Origin: Treponema sp.
GTDB lineage: Bacteria; Spirochaetota; Spirochaetia; Treponematales; Treponemataceae
Assembly (NCBI GenBank): GCA_017550685.1
Contig: JAFZOJ010000072.1
Coordinates: 1 to 34,718, forward strand
Direction: 5' to 3'
Length of the DNA stretch: 34,718 nucleotides
The notes under the pieces: model-generated
Seen by the model: only the letters and a program-made list of their open reading frames with translations
Databases searched by the model: none
What the model was told of the DNA's origin: nothing
Shown here: positions 7,771 to 15,585 of the stretch, one piece after another
How the letters are laid out: each line of letters opens with the position of its first letter
How positions within the stretch are numbered: position 1 is the first letter of the stretch
Position numbers and translations under genes: made by a program

Positions 7771-7798
7771 AAATAGGGGATAGTAAATAGGGGATAGT
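7771..7798 (+). repeat. 14-bp tandem duplication carrying the hisB ribosome-binding site
   Basis: AAATAGGGGATAGT is repeated head to tail without a gap (7771-7784 and 7785-7798). Each copy carries a GGGGA. The second copy lies about 7 nt before the hisB ATG and serves as its Shine-Dalgarno; the first copy gives a duplicate ribosome-binding site further upstream. Confidence 0.75.
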
Positions 7799-7801
7799 AA
7801 T

Positions 7802-8419
7802 ATGAGAACAGCTACAATTAAACGAGAAACAGGTGAAACTCAGATTGAATTAACTTTGAACCTTGACGGAACCGGCAAATGCGAAGTTGAAAATCCGATC
7901 GGTTTTTTTGACCACATGCTGCGTTCGTTCTGTAAGCATGGGCTTTTTGACCTTACAGGTACAATTAAGGGCGACCTTAACGTAGACCAGCACCACACAA
8001 TCGAAGATACAGGCATTGTTCTTGGTGAATGCTTTAAGAAAGCGCTTGGTAACTGTGCCGGAATCTACCGTGCAGGATTTTTTATTTACCCTATGGATGA
8101 ATCTCTTGTTCAGGCAGCAGTTGATTTTGGCGGCCGTGCATATCTTGTAAACGATGCCAAACTCACAGGCGTTCCTCTTGTATCAATCGGGGAAGACGGA
8201 AAAGAAGCTTCTTTCCAGACAGACTGCTTTGAAGATTTCTGGCAGGGCTTTGTAAATGCCGCACAGTGCAACTTACACATAGATACAATCCGTGGCCGCA
8301 GTGACCACCACAAAATAGAAGCCGCCTTTAAGGCTGTAAGTCGTGCTATCCGCGAAGCCGTAAGCATTGACGACCGCCGTAACGGTGCCATTCCTTCTAC
8401 AAAGGGTGTATTGGTTTAG
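7802..8419 (+). CDS. hisB: imidazoleglycerol-phosphate dehydratase
   Basis: HisB dehydrates imidazole glycerol phosphate to imidazole acetol phosphate in histidine synthesis. The 205-residue protein is the monofunctional form, without the phosphatase domain of the enterobacterial fusion. Manganese-binding motifs are present: FFDHMLRSFCKHG at 36-48, DQHHTIEDTG at 62-71, and the second-half counterparts NLHIDTIRGRSDHHKIEAAF. Lengths and spacing are normal for the family. It lies 37 nt after hisG, with the duplicated GGGGA just before it. Its TAG stop lies within the ribosome-binding site of rnhA, so the three genes are most likely one transcript. Confidence 0.95.
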   Translation: MRTATIKRETGETQIELTLNLDGTGKCEVENPIGFFDHMLRSFCKHGLFDLTGTIKGDLNVDQHHTIEDTGIVLGECFKKALGNCAGIYRAGFFIYPMDESLVQAAVDFGGRAYLVNDAKLTGVPLVSIGEDGKEASFQTDCFEDFWQGFVNAAQCNLHIDTIRGRSDHHKIEAAFKAVSRAIREAVSIDDRRNGAIPSTKGVLV

Positions 8420-8429
8420 GGGCGCGCGC

Positions 8430-8876
8430 GTGGACGATATCATTATCTATACAGACGGTGGATGCTCCGGTAACCCTGGCCCTGGTGGCTGGGGTATTGT
8501 TGTTATTGCCGACGGAGTAGTAAAAAGCCTGAGCGGTGGAGAAGCAATGACCACCAACAACAAAATGGAGCTTAGTGCCGCAATTGCAGGGCTTTCTGTT
8601 GTAAAAAATACTCCTGCCTTTGCGGGACGACATGTTTCAGTCTACACCGATAGCCAGTATGTAAAGAATGGAATTACTCAGTGGATTCATAATTGGAAAG
8701 CAAAAGGTTGGAAGACTAAAGATGGATTTCGACCAAATTATGAACTGTGGATGCAGCTGGACGAACTCAATGCCGCCCTGGATGTTACCTGGAACTGGGT
8801 AAAAGGTCACGCCGGCGTTGAATACAACGAGCTTTGCGATCAGCTATGCCAGAAAGAAATTAAGAAATTCAAATAG
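8430..8876 (+). CDS. rnhA: ribonuclease HI
   Basis: RNase HI cuts the RNA strand of RNA:DNA hybrids during replication and R-loop removal. The 148-residue product has all catalytic acids: D9 in YTDGGCSGNPGPGG, E47 in NNKMELSAAI, D74 in YTDSQYVKNG and D137 in NELCDQL, plus His127 in VKGHAG. The start is a GTG at 8430, chosen because AGGGG (8418-8422) sits 7 nt upstream and the protein then begins right at the first beta strand. An extended frame to 8367 would overlap hisB and has no site. A run of alternating G and C lies between the ribosome-binding site and the start. The histidine context has no obvious functional meaning. Confidence 0.93.
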   Translation: MDDIIIYTDGGCSGNPGPGGWGIVVIADGVVKSLSGGEAMTTNNKMELSAAIAGLSVVKNTPAFAGRHVSVYTDSQYVKNGITQWIHNWKAKGWKTKDGFRPNYELWMQLDELNAALDVTWNWVKGHAGVEYNELCDQLCQKEIKKFK

Positions 8877-8886
8877 TTGATTGTCA

Positions 8887-8914
8887 TGTCATTGTCGGGC
8901 TTGACCCGACAATC
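8887..8914 (+). repeat. palindromic repeat, family A
   Basis: The 28-bp unit has a perfect 9-bp stem (ATTGTCGGG with CCCGACAAT, 8891-8913) around CTTGA, flanked by TGTC on the left and C on the right. It starts 10 nt after the rnhA stop. It could also act as a weak terminator (CTTTTAT follows). Nothing else is evident in 8915-8992 apart from T-rich sequence and an unclear promoter. Confidence 0.8.
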
Positions 8915-8992
8915 TTTTATAAAAAGTCACATTTTTTTAAAAATAATCCCAAATTTTTGTAATAACCCCCACTTTTTTTTGAATACTATAGT

Positions 8993-9844
8993 ATGAGAAA
9001 AAATACTATTATCTGGCGGCGCATGCTGTTTTGCGTGGCATTGTGCCTTTTTGCGGCCGGGACCGTCTGTTCCTGTGCCTTGTATTCATATTTCAGCGAT
9101 CTGGAGCATGAACAAATTGAATGTATTCTGCCCGCGTGGCCCGAAACTTTGCCCGAGCTTGACTTATGGCAGGTGCAGATTTATTGTGCCCGGACCGACT
9201 CCTGCGTACAGTTTAATGTAGACGCCGGACAAAAAAGCTTTACGCACAAAGTCTGCAAAAACAAACCCGTAAGCATCTGTGTTTTGCCTGTAACAAAAAC
9301 CGGATCAGAGTTCCATTGCGCGGGGGCAGTGTACCCGGCCTGTTTTACAGAATCCAAGCCTCATTTATGCACGGCAGAGCTTTCCTGGGTAAACGGATAT
9401 GCAGCGTATCTAATGCAGTCTGTCATAAAAGCTTCGGTTCACAATTCAGAACAGGAAATTAATGAATACCTGGGCCGTTTTAACTGGAAAAAACTTGTCC
9501 AGACCCTTAACGACCGTCAGTCGGAGGAATCGGAGATCTTCTACAACCCCTGGTTGCTTGATATTCAGCAGGTGCTGGAAGGAATTGCGTATAAAAATTT
9601 TACGGCCACCAGGCTCAGGCTTACCGGAGTTATTTCTGTGTGCTTTGATTTTCCGCTTTATTCACCCTATGTGCCCGAAAATCAGGTTTGTATGACAGCT
9701 GCAGATCAAAATCGTGTAGTTCTGCGCAAAAACAAGCAGACGCTCTTTGAATTACCGGGAACCGCCGCCTTTCGCTATTCAGTTTTAATTTGTGCAGCTT
9801 CTGAAAAAAATATATCACTTGAGTTCATTTCCATGCCGATATAA
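8993..9844 (+). CDS. cysteine-rich exported protein of unknown function
   Basis: The 283-residue product was not recognised. A hydrophobic N-terminus (MLFCVALCLFAAGTVCSC) indicates export, and VCSC could be an imperfect lipobox, so it may be a lipoprotein. The mature part holds about eleven further cysteines, most of them in the first 120 residues, which is unusual for an exported protein of an anaerobe and suggests disulfides or metal binding. No repeats or transmembrane segments are seen after the N-terminus. It is the first of three consecutive envelope genes (8993-11893) with short gaps of 11 and 10 nt, so an operon is likely. TACTATAGT runs directly into the ATG, so the promoter assignment is uncertain. 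Confidence 0.6.
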   Translation: MRKNTIIWRRMLFCVALCLFAAGTVCSCALYSYFSDLEHEQIECILPAWPETLPELDLWQVQIYCARTDSCVQFNVDAGQKSFTHKVCKNKPVSICVLPVTKTGSEFHCAGAVYPACFTESKPHLCTAELSWVNGYAAYLMQSVIKASVHNSEQEINEYLGRFNWKKLVQTLNDRQSEESEIFYNPWLLDIQQVLEGIAYKNFTATRLRLTGVISVCFDFPLYSPYVPENQVCMTAADQNRVVLRKNKQTLFELPGTAAFRYSVLICAASEKNISLEFISMPI

Positions 9845-9855
9845 ATTTAAGCGAT

Positions 9856-11058
9856 ATGAAAAGATTTTTTAAAGTAATATTTTTCTGTTTTCTGGCTTTA
9901 TTCGTGCTTTGCGGCTGTAAAAAGAATAAAAACAGTAAGAAAACAGTTGAAATTGAAGATATTCTCCCTAAAGAAGCCGGTCAGACCGCTCATAAATGGT
10001 TTTATTTTCTTGCAGACGGGTTTGCCCAGATTGATAAACCCCGTAATGCTCCTTTTTCCGGCTCAATTCCATATACCGAAGCCCTTAGAATTTCTGCGGC
10101 CAACAATGCGGCAGGCAGTAACGGACCTTTCGGCAACAAGGCCTTTGCACTGGTAAACAGGCTTGGCGTTTTGTGCTTTGAAGGAGATACCATTTCCATT
10201 GCCAAGGACGTTGCAATTTTTTCTGAACGCACTGCCGGTAATATGGTTTTTATAGATGACGAAGTTGTTTTTTCAGTTTATAAAAGTGCCTTCTTCAACG
10301 ATACAATAGATTCAGAATTATATAAGAAAAATCCTCTGGAGCATCTGTTCCTCATTCATTTTGATGATACTTCAAAAATCTCGTATCCGCTTTTGAACTG
10401 TGCAAATCTTACTTCCGAAAACGACAGCGAAGTTACAGATTTCTTCTGGGACGGAACAAACTGGTTTTGCAGCCTTAAGCGCATGGCCGGTCCCGACGGA
10501 AGAACTGCTTTTTCATACATCAAATTTCATCCTATGGGACAGCTTCTTTCGGTTTCCCCGGTTTCTGCCGGCGATGCCCTTGCAATTCAAAGCTCAGATG
10601 TAAACGAATTCCGTAATGCAATGAGTGTAAGGGATTATTCCAAAGCCCCTGAAAGAATTAAAAAGATGCTGGCGGGTTTTGCAGATACTGTGCCTTTTAT
10701 TATCGAGGTAAAATCTGCAGGAGGCAGTTCTCCGCGCATATATGAAAATCTCCCTCAGGGAACTTTTGAACAGGAGCTTAATGCCAAGGCAATTATTTCT
10801 CAGAGCTGGAGTGCCGCACTGTTTGAAGACGGTACCTTGTTCTTAGAAGGCGCTCTGCCTGGCAAGCATATTCTCCGTGGAGGAAAAGCTGTTGCAGTAA
10901 GGCTTCCAAAGCTTGATAAGGGTTATGTTTATTCAGACTTTGTAATAAGCGGAACTGTGCTTTATGCCGCCTGGGAAGAAACCGATTTTTATAAAATCAA
11001 TCGCAGCGGATTTTTGAGTGTAGACCTTGATTCAACCTTGTACAGCAGGATAAGATAA
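9856..11058 (+). CDS. putative lipoprotein, second gene of an envelope cluster
   Basis: The 400-residue product begins MKRFFKVIFFCFLALFVLCGC, a clear lipoprotein signal peptide with the lipobox LCGC, followed by a lysine- and asparagine-rich linker (KKNKNSKK). The body was not recognised. Stretches such as WFYFLADGFAQID, FFWDGTNWFCSLK and SAALFEDGTLFLEG recur at intervals and look like blades of a beta-propeller or WG-like sensor fold, which is an inference only. It should sit in the inner or outer membrane facing the periplasm, or on the surface. It lies 11 nt after the cysteine-rich gene and 10 nt before the barrel-like gene. No strong Shine-Dalgarno is visible (AAGCGA only). Confidence 0.65.
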   Translation: MKRFFKVIFFCFLALFVLCGCKKNKNSKKTVEIEDILPKEAGQTAHKWFYFLADGFAQIDKPRNAPFSGSIPYTEALRISAANNAAGSNGPFGNKAFALVNRLGVLCFEGDTISIAKDVAIFSERTAGNMVFIDDEVVFSVYKSAFFNDTIDSELYKKNPLEHLFLIHFDDTSKISYPLLNCANLTSENDSEVTDFFWDGTNWFCSLKRMAGPDGRTAFSYIKFHPMGQLLSVSPVSAGDALAIQSSDVNEFRNAMSVRDYSKAPERIKKMLAGFADTVPFIIEVKSAGGSSPRIYENLPQGTFEQELNAKAIISQSWSAALFEDGTLFLEGALPGKHILRGGKAVAVRLPKLDKGYVYSDFVISGTVLYAAWEETDFYKINRSGFLSVDLDSTLYSRIR

Positions 11059-11068
11059 TATAGATAAT

Positions 11069-11893
11069 ATGAAAAGAAACCGGATCTGGCTTTTTACAAT
11101 TCTTGTTTTTCTCTTTTGTGTTCCTTGTTTTGCTCAGGAAGCAGAGGCTGTTGAGCCGCAGGAAGAAACTGAAGTACAGGAAGAAACACCTGCTGCTCCT
11201 GAAACACAGCTTACAGAATCTGAAAAGGACTACGTTGACCAGCAGAACATGTCTGTAACCGAAGTAGAAGAGCTTATTGAATCACAGTCAGGTATTTACC
11301 ACCTGGACTTAATTTTTGGTATTGAGCCCCAGGTATCTATAAACACCCACATGAAAAATGCAGAAGGAAAATTCATTAGCGCTCCGTCGCCAATGTTTTT
11401 CCCGATTTATTTTGGTCTTGCAATTCCTAACTATACGGCCGTTTCGTTTCAGCCGTCGATAAGATTTTATACAACATTCAATCTGGTTTACGGCGATATG
11501 GTGCTCCCTGCCGAAATTGAAAACCGTACCGGACTTACATTTTCGTTTCTTGTAAATCTTCCTATTGCTTTTAAGATTAATATTCACAATAAATACAGTC
11601 TTGATATTCTTGCCGGTGTTGCGGGGCTCATCCGTTTTGCGACCGTGCCTGTAAATGTAAAGGATACAGAACCAGGTTATACCGGCACCGTAAAAACTGA
11701 TATTGATTACATGAACAGCTGGTTTTATAAGAATGCCCGATTCCTTTATCTTTCGGTTGCGGCAGACTGGCTGTTTTACTACGGAACTACAAAATACGGA
11801 CCGGAGCTTTCCATCTTCTTCCCGATTTCGGTTTTTACCGACAAGTCTCTTGACGGCTTGATGTTTGGTGTCGGGGTAAAAGTAGAATTCTAA
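11069..11893 (+). CDS. outer-membrane beta-barrel-like protein with acidic N-terminal segment
   Basis: The 274-residue product starts with a signal peptide (MKRNRIWLFTILVFLFCVPCFA, cut before QEAEA) and then a glutamate- and proline-rich stretch of about 30 residues. The rest alternates aromatic and polar residues in the style of membrane beta strands (AVSFQPSIRFYTTFNLVYG, RFLYLSVAADWLFYYG) and ends in VGVKVEF, with a terminal Phe as is typical of barrels inserted by BamA. The function is unknown. It is the last gene of the cluster, and its stop overlaps the end of the convergent tsaD gene by 4 nt. Confidence 0.65.
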   Translation: MKRNRIWLFTILVFLFCVPCFAQEAEAVEPQEETEVQEETPAAPETQLTESEKDYVDQQNMSVTEVEELIESQSGIYHLDLIFGIEPQVSINTHMKNAEGKFISAPSPMFFPIYFGLAIPNYTAVSFQPSIRFYTTFNLVYGDMVLPAEIENRTGLTFSFLVNLPIAFKINIHNKYSLDILAGVAGLIRFATVPVNVKDTEPGYTGTVKTDIDYMNSWFYKNARFLYLSVAADWLFYYGTTKYGPELSIFFPISVFTDKSLDGLMFGVGVKVEF

Positions 11894-12942
11894 CGCGGGG
11901 TCCCTGAGCTTGTCGAAGGGTGACGTACCTGCTCCAACCCTCTTTTAAATTGTGGAATACGTGCACAGGTTACTGTGTCCAGACTGCTTCGGTCACCCCT
12001 CTGCAAAAAGTGATAAGCTACACCTGCAATCATTGCACCATTGTCTCCGCAAAGCTTTAAAGGCGGGAATATACAGTTTAAGTCGCTTCGTTCGGCAAGC
12101 ATGGCACGCAGTCGCGAATTGGCTGCAACACCACCACCACAAACTACGGTTTTAAGTCCTGTATCATCTGCAGCGCGCAAAAGCTTGCCTACAAGAGATT
12201 TGATTGCTGTTTCCTGAAAAGCGGCACACATGTTTTCGGTGCTGTGTTCATAACCCGGCTGCCAGAATAAATCACACTGATGAATTACTGCAGTCTTGAG
12301 TCCTGAAAAAGAAACATCGTAACGGTGGGTTTCTTCATCAAGCTTTGGAATAGGAAACTTTGCAGCAGCAGGATCTCCCTTTTTGGCAAGATTATCAATA
12401 ATTACTCCGCCTGGGTAGCCAAGGCCGTAGAACTTAGCAACCTTATCAAAGGCTTCTCCTACAGAATCGTCTACGGTTGTTCCAAGTATTTCAAGATCAT
12501 CAAAATTATTTACCTTGCAGATTATACTGTGGCCGCCGCTTACAAGCAGTCCCAAAAAAGGATATTCAACGGGAGTCTGGAGCTGGGCCGCATAAAGGTG
12601 ACCGAGCATATGATTAATTGCAATAAAAGGCTTGTTTGTTGCCCAGGCAAGAGTTTTTCCAAAGGTAAAGCCTACAAGCAGCGAACCCATGAGACCCGGG
12701 CGGTTGGTTGCAGCAATGGCATCTACATCATCCAGAGTAAGAGAAGCTTCCTTAAGTGCCTGGTTCACTACGGGCAAAATCCATTCGGCATGCTTACGGC
12801 TGGCAATTTCGGGCACAACACCCTTGTAAATTTTATGAAATGGAATTTGAGTTGCAACAACATTGCTCAGGATTGTTCTTCCGTCTTCTACAATTGCACA
12901 GGCTGTTTCGTCACAGCTGCTTTCTATGCCCAATACTTTCAT
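11890..12942 (-). CDS. tsaD: tRNA N6-adenosine threonylcarbamoyltransferase
   Basis: TsaD transfers threonylcarbamoyl from threonylcarbamoyl-AMP to A37 of ANN-decoding tRNAs, with TsaB and TsaE. The 350-residue protein has the metal-binding pair H111 and H115 (NHMLGHLYA), GIESSCDET at 5-13, VPEIASRKH at 43-51, VSGGHS at 134-139, GGGVAANSRLR at 269-279 and the metal ligand D300 in CGDNGAM. The ATG follows directly after the stop of the upstream deacetylase (TAAATG), and AAGGAA inside that gene's end serves as ribosome-binding site. The last ten residues, HPSTSSGTPR, are encoded by a palindromic repeat (11897-11924) and are not part of the family fold. Confidence 0.95.
   Translation of the reverse strand: MKVLGIESSCDETACAIVEDGRTILSNVVATQIPFHKIYKGVVPEIASRKHAEWILPVVNQALKEASLTLDDVDAIAATNRPGLMGSLLVGFTFGKTLAWATNKPFIAINHMLGHLYAAQLQTPVEYPFLGLLVSGGHSIICKVNNFDDLEILGTTVDDSVGEAFDKVAKFYGLGYPGGVIIDNLAKKGDPAAAKFPIPKLDEETHRYDVSFSGLKTAVIHQCDLFWQPGYEHSTENMCAAFQETAIKSLVGKLLRAADDTGLKTVVCGGGVAANSRLRAMLAERSDLNCIFPPLKLCGDNGAMIAGVAYHFLQRGDRSSLDTVTCARIPQFKRGLEQVRHPSTSSGTPR
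11897..11924 (-). repeat. palindromic repeat, family B, forming the 3' end of tsaD
   Basis: The plus strand reads GGGGTCCCTGAGCTTGTC followed by GAAGGG, matching the repeats in thiP, thiQ and, as a variant, before argB. On the minus strand it encodes the PSTSSGTP tail of TsaD. It also begins 3 nt after the stop of the convergent plus-strand gene. Confidence 0.8.
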
Positions 12943-14070
12943 TTATTGTTTCCTTGCCTTACTCTTACTAACCACGCTGAAGGTATATCCCTTTTCTTTA
13001 AGCTCAGGGTAAGCTTCTTTGAGGAGCTGAGGCAAAAAGTCTGCGCTCCAGATGTGTCCTATCATTATAACGCTTCCGTTTTTATTGGCAATAGCCAGAC
13101 CTTTTTTAAGTTCGGCAAGTGCGTTGGCGCGTGTTTTTTCGTTGTCCAGGAAAATATTGCGTTCATACCAGGAGTATCCCAGTTCGCCCGCAACATAAGG
13201 CACCTGGGTTTCTACATTGGTGCGGCTGTCCAGAAAATAAATACCTTCGTCGCTCGCAAGCTTAAGGATAACCTCCATCTTCTGGGCATCTGCGGTAATG
13301 CCAGAGCCTTCGTGGTTGTTCATGCCCGCAACAGGTCCAATCTGTGTCAGGTTCACAAAAAGCTGGGCGCAAATCTGTTCATCGGTCATGTCCGGTGTAA
13401 TTGCTCCTGGACCCGGGTTTATTTTTTCATTAACCGACTGCATAGGCTGATGCAAAATCAATTCATTTCCTGATTTTCTTACAAGGTCTGCGGTTTCTAT
13501 GGAATGAGCAATCTGGGGAAGCACTGCCACGGTTATAGGAAAGGGCAGGTCCAGAAAGGCCTTAAGGTGATCAAGATTCTGGCCGCCGTCATCAAAAACA
13601 AAACAAAGCTGTGCCTGGTTGCGTGCTTTTTCAAAACCAAAGGAGGCTGCCTTTTTCTTTTCAGGTTCCTTTTTTGGAGTCTGCTTTTCGGACTGTTTTT
13701 CGGTCTGCTTTTTTTGGACCGGTTCATCCTTTGTATCTTTTTTGGTTACTGTTTCCGGGGCTCGTATAGGCTCCTGCTTTTTCTGGATTTCCGGCTTTTT
13801 TACAGGTTCTTCAGTTTTATCAGACACGGCCGGTTCAAAACGTTCTGCAATTGTAGAAGGAATTTCATCTTCAACCTGACGTGAATTTTTAGAAACTGTA
13901 CTTACAAGCAGCAGTACAAGGCAGATTACAATTACAACGAGGCATAAAATTATAGCTTTGTAGGCAGGGATATATACCTTACCGGAAGTACTTCGTTTTG
14001 CGGATGTACGTCTTTTTGAAGAAGTTGTTTTTTTCCTTGTTGTACTCTTAGTTCTGCGGATTACTGCCAT
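12943..14070 (-). CDS. membrane-anchored divergent polysaccharide deacetylase
   Basis: The 375-residue protein starts with a Lys/Arg/Ser/Thr-rich cytoplasmic tail (residues 1-35), then one transmembrane helix (about 38-61, YKAIILCLVVIVICLVLLLV). A Lys/Glu/Pro-rich linker of about 80 residues follows, then a periplasmic domain of the divergent polysaccharide deacetylase family (Polysacc_deac_2, YibQ-like). Domain motifs are FVFDDGG, ELILHQPMQS, GMNNHEGS, YFLDSRT and MIGHIWS. The catalytic layout suggests removal of acetyl groups from an envelope glycan, but the substrates of this family are not established. The long charged linker would let the domain reach across the periplasm. It is cotranscribed with tsaD, with no gap between them. 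Confidence 0.85.
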   Translation of the reverse strand: MAVIRRTKSTTRKKTTSSKRRTSAKRSTSGKVYIPAYKAIILCLVVIVICLVLLLVSTVSKNSRQVEDEIPSTIAERFEPAVSDKTEEPVKKPEIQKKQEPIRAPETVTKKDTKDEPVQKKQTEKQSEKQTPKKEPEKKKAASFGFEKARNQAQLCFVFDDGGQNLDHLKAFLDLPFPITVAVLPQIAHSIETADLVRKSGNELILHQPMQSVNEKINPGPGAITPDMTDEQICAQLFVNLTQIGPVAGMNNHEGSGITADAQKMEVILKLASDEGIYFLDSRTNVETQVPYVAGELGYSWYERNIFLDNEKTRANALAELKKGLAIANKNGSVIMIGHIWSADFLPQLLKEAYPELKEKGYTFSVVSKSKARKQ

Positions 14071-14076
14071 AAAATC

Positions 14077-14082
14077 ATTATA
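14077..14082 (-). promoter_or_regulatory. extended -10 of the deacetylase-tsaD operon, leaderless type
   Basis: The minus strand reads TGTTATAAT, an extended -10, ending 6 nt before the ATG at 14070. No Shine-Dalgarno precedes the start. The -35 is poor (TTTAAA-like). Confidence 0.55.
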
Positions 14083-14142
14083 ACAAAAATAGGAAACGAT
14101 TTAAATAAAAAATTTGACAAATTATCTGCACGAAATCACTTT

Positions 14143-14171
14143 TTGACAATTTCAGGTAAATTCAGCATAAT
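14143..14171 (+). promoter_or_regulatory. strong promoter of thrH
   Basis: A consensus TTGACA (14143-14148), a 17-nt spacer and CATAAT (14166-14171) precede a 20-nt leader with GAGG 8 nt before the thrH ATG. It diverges from the deacetylase promoter about 60 bp away. Confidence 0.75.
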
Positions 14172-14191
14172 GTACGGCAGAGGTATAAATA

Positions 14192-14791
14192 ATGACTGTT
14201 ACTTGTTTGGACCTGGAAGGTGTTCTTGTTCCAGAAATATGGATTGCTTTTGCAGATGCAGTGGGAATCCAGGAATTGCGCCGTACTACACGCGATGAAC
14301 CTGATTATGACAAGCTTATGCAGTACAGAATCGGCATTCTCAAGGAGCATGGACTTGGACTTAAGGAAATTCAGGATACAATAGCAAAAATTGACCCTCT
14401 GCCTGGTGCAAAGGAGTTTCTGGATGAGCTTCGTTCTATAGGACAGGTGCTTATTTTGAGCGATACATTCAGCCAGTTTGCAACACCGCTTATGAAAAAG
14501 CTTGGCTGGCCTACAATTTTCTGCAATGAACTTATTGTTGGCGAAAACGGCGAAATTACCGGCTATAAGATGAGATGCCCTCAGAGCAAGCTTACAACTG
14601 TAAGAGCCCTGCAGTCCTGTGGTTTTGAAACAATTGCCAGCGGTGACAGCTTTAATGATCTTGCCATGATTCAGGCTTCTAAAGCAGGCTTTTTGTTCCG
14701 TTCTACAGAAAAAATCATCAAGGAATATCCTCAATATCCGGCATTTACCGAATATTCGGAACTTTTGGACGCAATCAAAAAGTGTTTGTAA
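14192..14791 (+). CDS. thrH: ThrH-type phosphoserine phosphatase / homoserine phosphotransferase
   Basis: The 199-residue HAD enzyme has motif I as DLEGVLVPE (residues 7-15), with Glu-Gly in place of the usual Asp-Gly; this DxEG form marks ThrH among phosphoserine phosphatases. Motif II is LILSDTFSQF, and the metal-binding motif is GDSFNDLAM. ThrH from Pseudomonas dephosphorylates phosphoserine and can pass the phosphate to homoserine, linking serine and threonine synthesis. The length fits (about 200). It is a single gene with a strong promoter; no other serine or threonine genes are nearby. Family assignment is firm; the phosphotransferase activity is inferred from the family. Confidence 0.9.
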   Translation: MTVTCLDLEGVLVPEIWIAFADAVGIQELRRTTRDEPDYDKLMQYRIGILKEHGLGLKEIQDTIAKIDPLPGAKEFLDELRSIGQVLILSDTFSQFATPLMKKLGWPTIFCNELIVGENGEITGYKMRCPQSKLTTVRALQSCGFETIASGDSFNDLAMIQASKAGFLFRSTEKIIKEYPQYPAFTEYSELLDAIKKCL

Positions 14792-14813
14792 CCTTGTGGT
14801 TACAGAAACGTTT

Positions 14814-14819
14814 TATAAT
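14814..14819 (+). promoter_or_regulatory. -10 element of the small outer-membrane protein gene
   Basis: TATAAT ends 31 nt before the ATG at 14851, and the leader contains GGAGGAG. No good -35 was found at 16-18 nt. Confidence 0.5.
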
Positions 14820-14850
14820 AAGAATCTTTTTAACATGGAGGAGTAATACT

Positions 14851-15480
14851 ATGAAAAAGATTATTGCAATGGCTGTAGCAGCCGTTTTATTTGTAAGTGC
14901 AGCATCTGCTCTCGACCTTGAATTTGGTGCACGTGCCTTTTTAGGACGCAACCTTGACAGTGGAGATTTTAAGCAGGAGCTCGCTAATGCCAAAGCCGAC
15001 AAGATTTTTGATTTTGGTTTTGGTGCATACGGAAACTTTGCCCTCTTTGGAGGACTTGGTATTCAGGCAGAAGCTAACTATGTAAAGAGTTCTATGACCT
15101 TTAATAAGGACGGAAAACCAGAAAACGAAGTACAGTATGCTATGCATATTGTAGACCTTGCTCCTATGGTTTGGCTCAACCTTGATCTGTGGAAGCTCAC
15201 AATCGGTTTTGGTGCCGGTCCTGATTTTGCCATCCAGGTAGACTCTATTGGTGACATTAAGAATGCCGAAAAACAGGATTTCAAACCTGGTCTTATTGCC
15301 GGTGCAGACTTTAAGTTCTATCTTACAGACCACCTTGGCATCGTTCTTTCAGGCCGCTACGTAATGGACTTTGAAAAGAAAGAAGTAGAAGTTTACGGTG
15401 TAAAAACAGGAGTTCCGGAATATTCCTTCAACCGCCGCACAGTTTACGGTGGTTTGGGATTGGAATTTAAGTTGTTCTAA
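14851..15480 (+). CDS. small outer-membrane beta-barrel protein
   Basis: From ATG 14851, preceded by a strong GGAGGAG, the product has 209 residues. The signal peptide is MKKIIAMAVAAVLFVSAASA, cut before LDLEFG. The mature protein is rich in alternating hydrophobic and polar strands with glycine and aromatic girdles (FDFGFGAYGNFALFGGLG, LTIGFGAGPDFAIQV, YGGLGLEFKLF) and ends in Phe, all consistent with an eight-strand barrel of the OmpX/OmpA-like kind. The function is unknown; similar small barrels are numerous in treponemes. A strong ribosome-binding site and a strong terminator suggest high expression. The longer frame from 14782 lacks the signal peptide at its front and is not preferred. 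Confidence 0.8.
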   Translation: MKKIIAMAVAAVLFVSAASALDLEFGARAFLGRNLDSGDFKQELANAKADKIFDFGFGAYGNFALFGGLGIQAEANYVKSSMTFNKDGKPENEVQYAMHIVDLAPMVWLNLDLWKLTIGFGAGPDFAIQVDSIGDIKNAEKQDFKPGLIAGADFKFYLTDHLGIVLSGRYVMDFEKKEVEVYGVKTGVPEYSFNRRTVYGGLGLEFKLF

Positions 15481-15505
15481 ACCATTGCTTTTATAAACCA
15501 ATCAG

Positions 15506-15541
15506 AAATCCCGGTACATTAGTATCGGGATTTTTTATTTT
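15506..15541 (+). terminator. rho-independent terminator after the outer-membrane protein gene
   Basis: AAATCCCGGTAC (15506-15517) pairs with GTATCGGGATTT (15522-15533) around ATTA, with a single G-U pair, and a T-rich tract follows. It lies 25 nt after the stop and separates this gene from the thiamine operon. Confidence 0.92.
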
Positions 15542-15546
15542 CATTA

Positions 15547-15575
15547 TTGATACTTTCCATATTTTTATATATTAT
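15547..15575 (+). promoter_or_regulatory. promoter of the thiBPQ operon
   Basis: TTGATA (15547-15552), a 17-nt spacer and TATTAT (15570-15575) precede the riboswitch. The expected start near 15582 places the whole aptamer in the leader. Confidence 0.7.
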
Positions 15576-15585
15576 ATGCCTATTC

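Noticed and set aside
12325..13473. A 382-codon plus-strand frame opposite tsaD and the deacetylase
   Set aside because: It lies fully antisense to two well-supported genes, spans their junction and has no domain, start signal or sensible composition.
14113..14152. TTTGACAA present twice, 29 bp apart, upstream of thrH
   Set aside because: The second copy is the -35 of thrH. The first has no -10 at the right distance, and the match is too short to call an operator.
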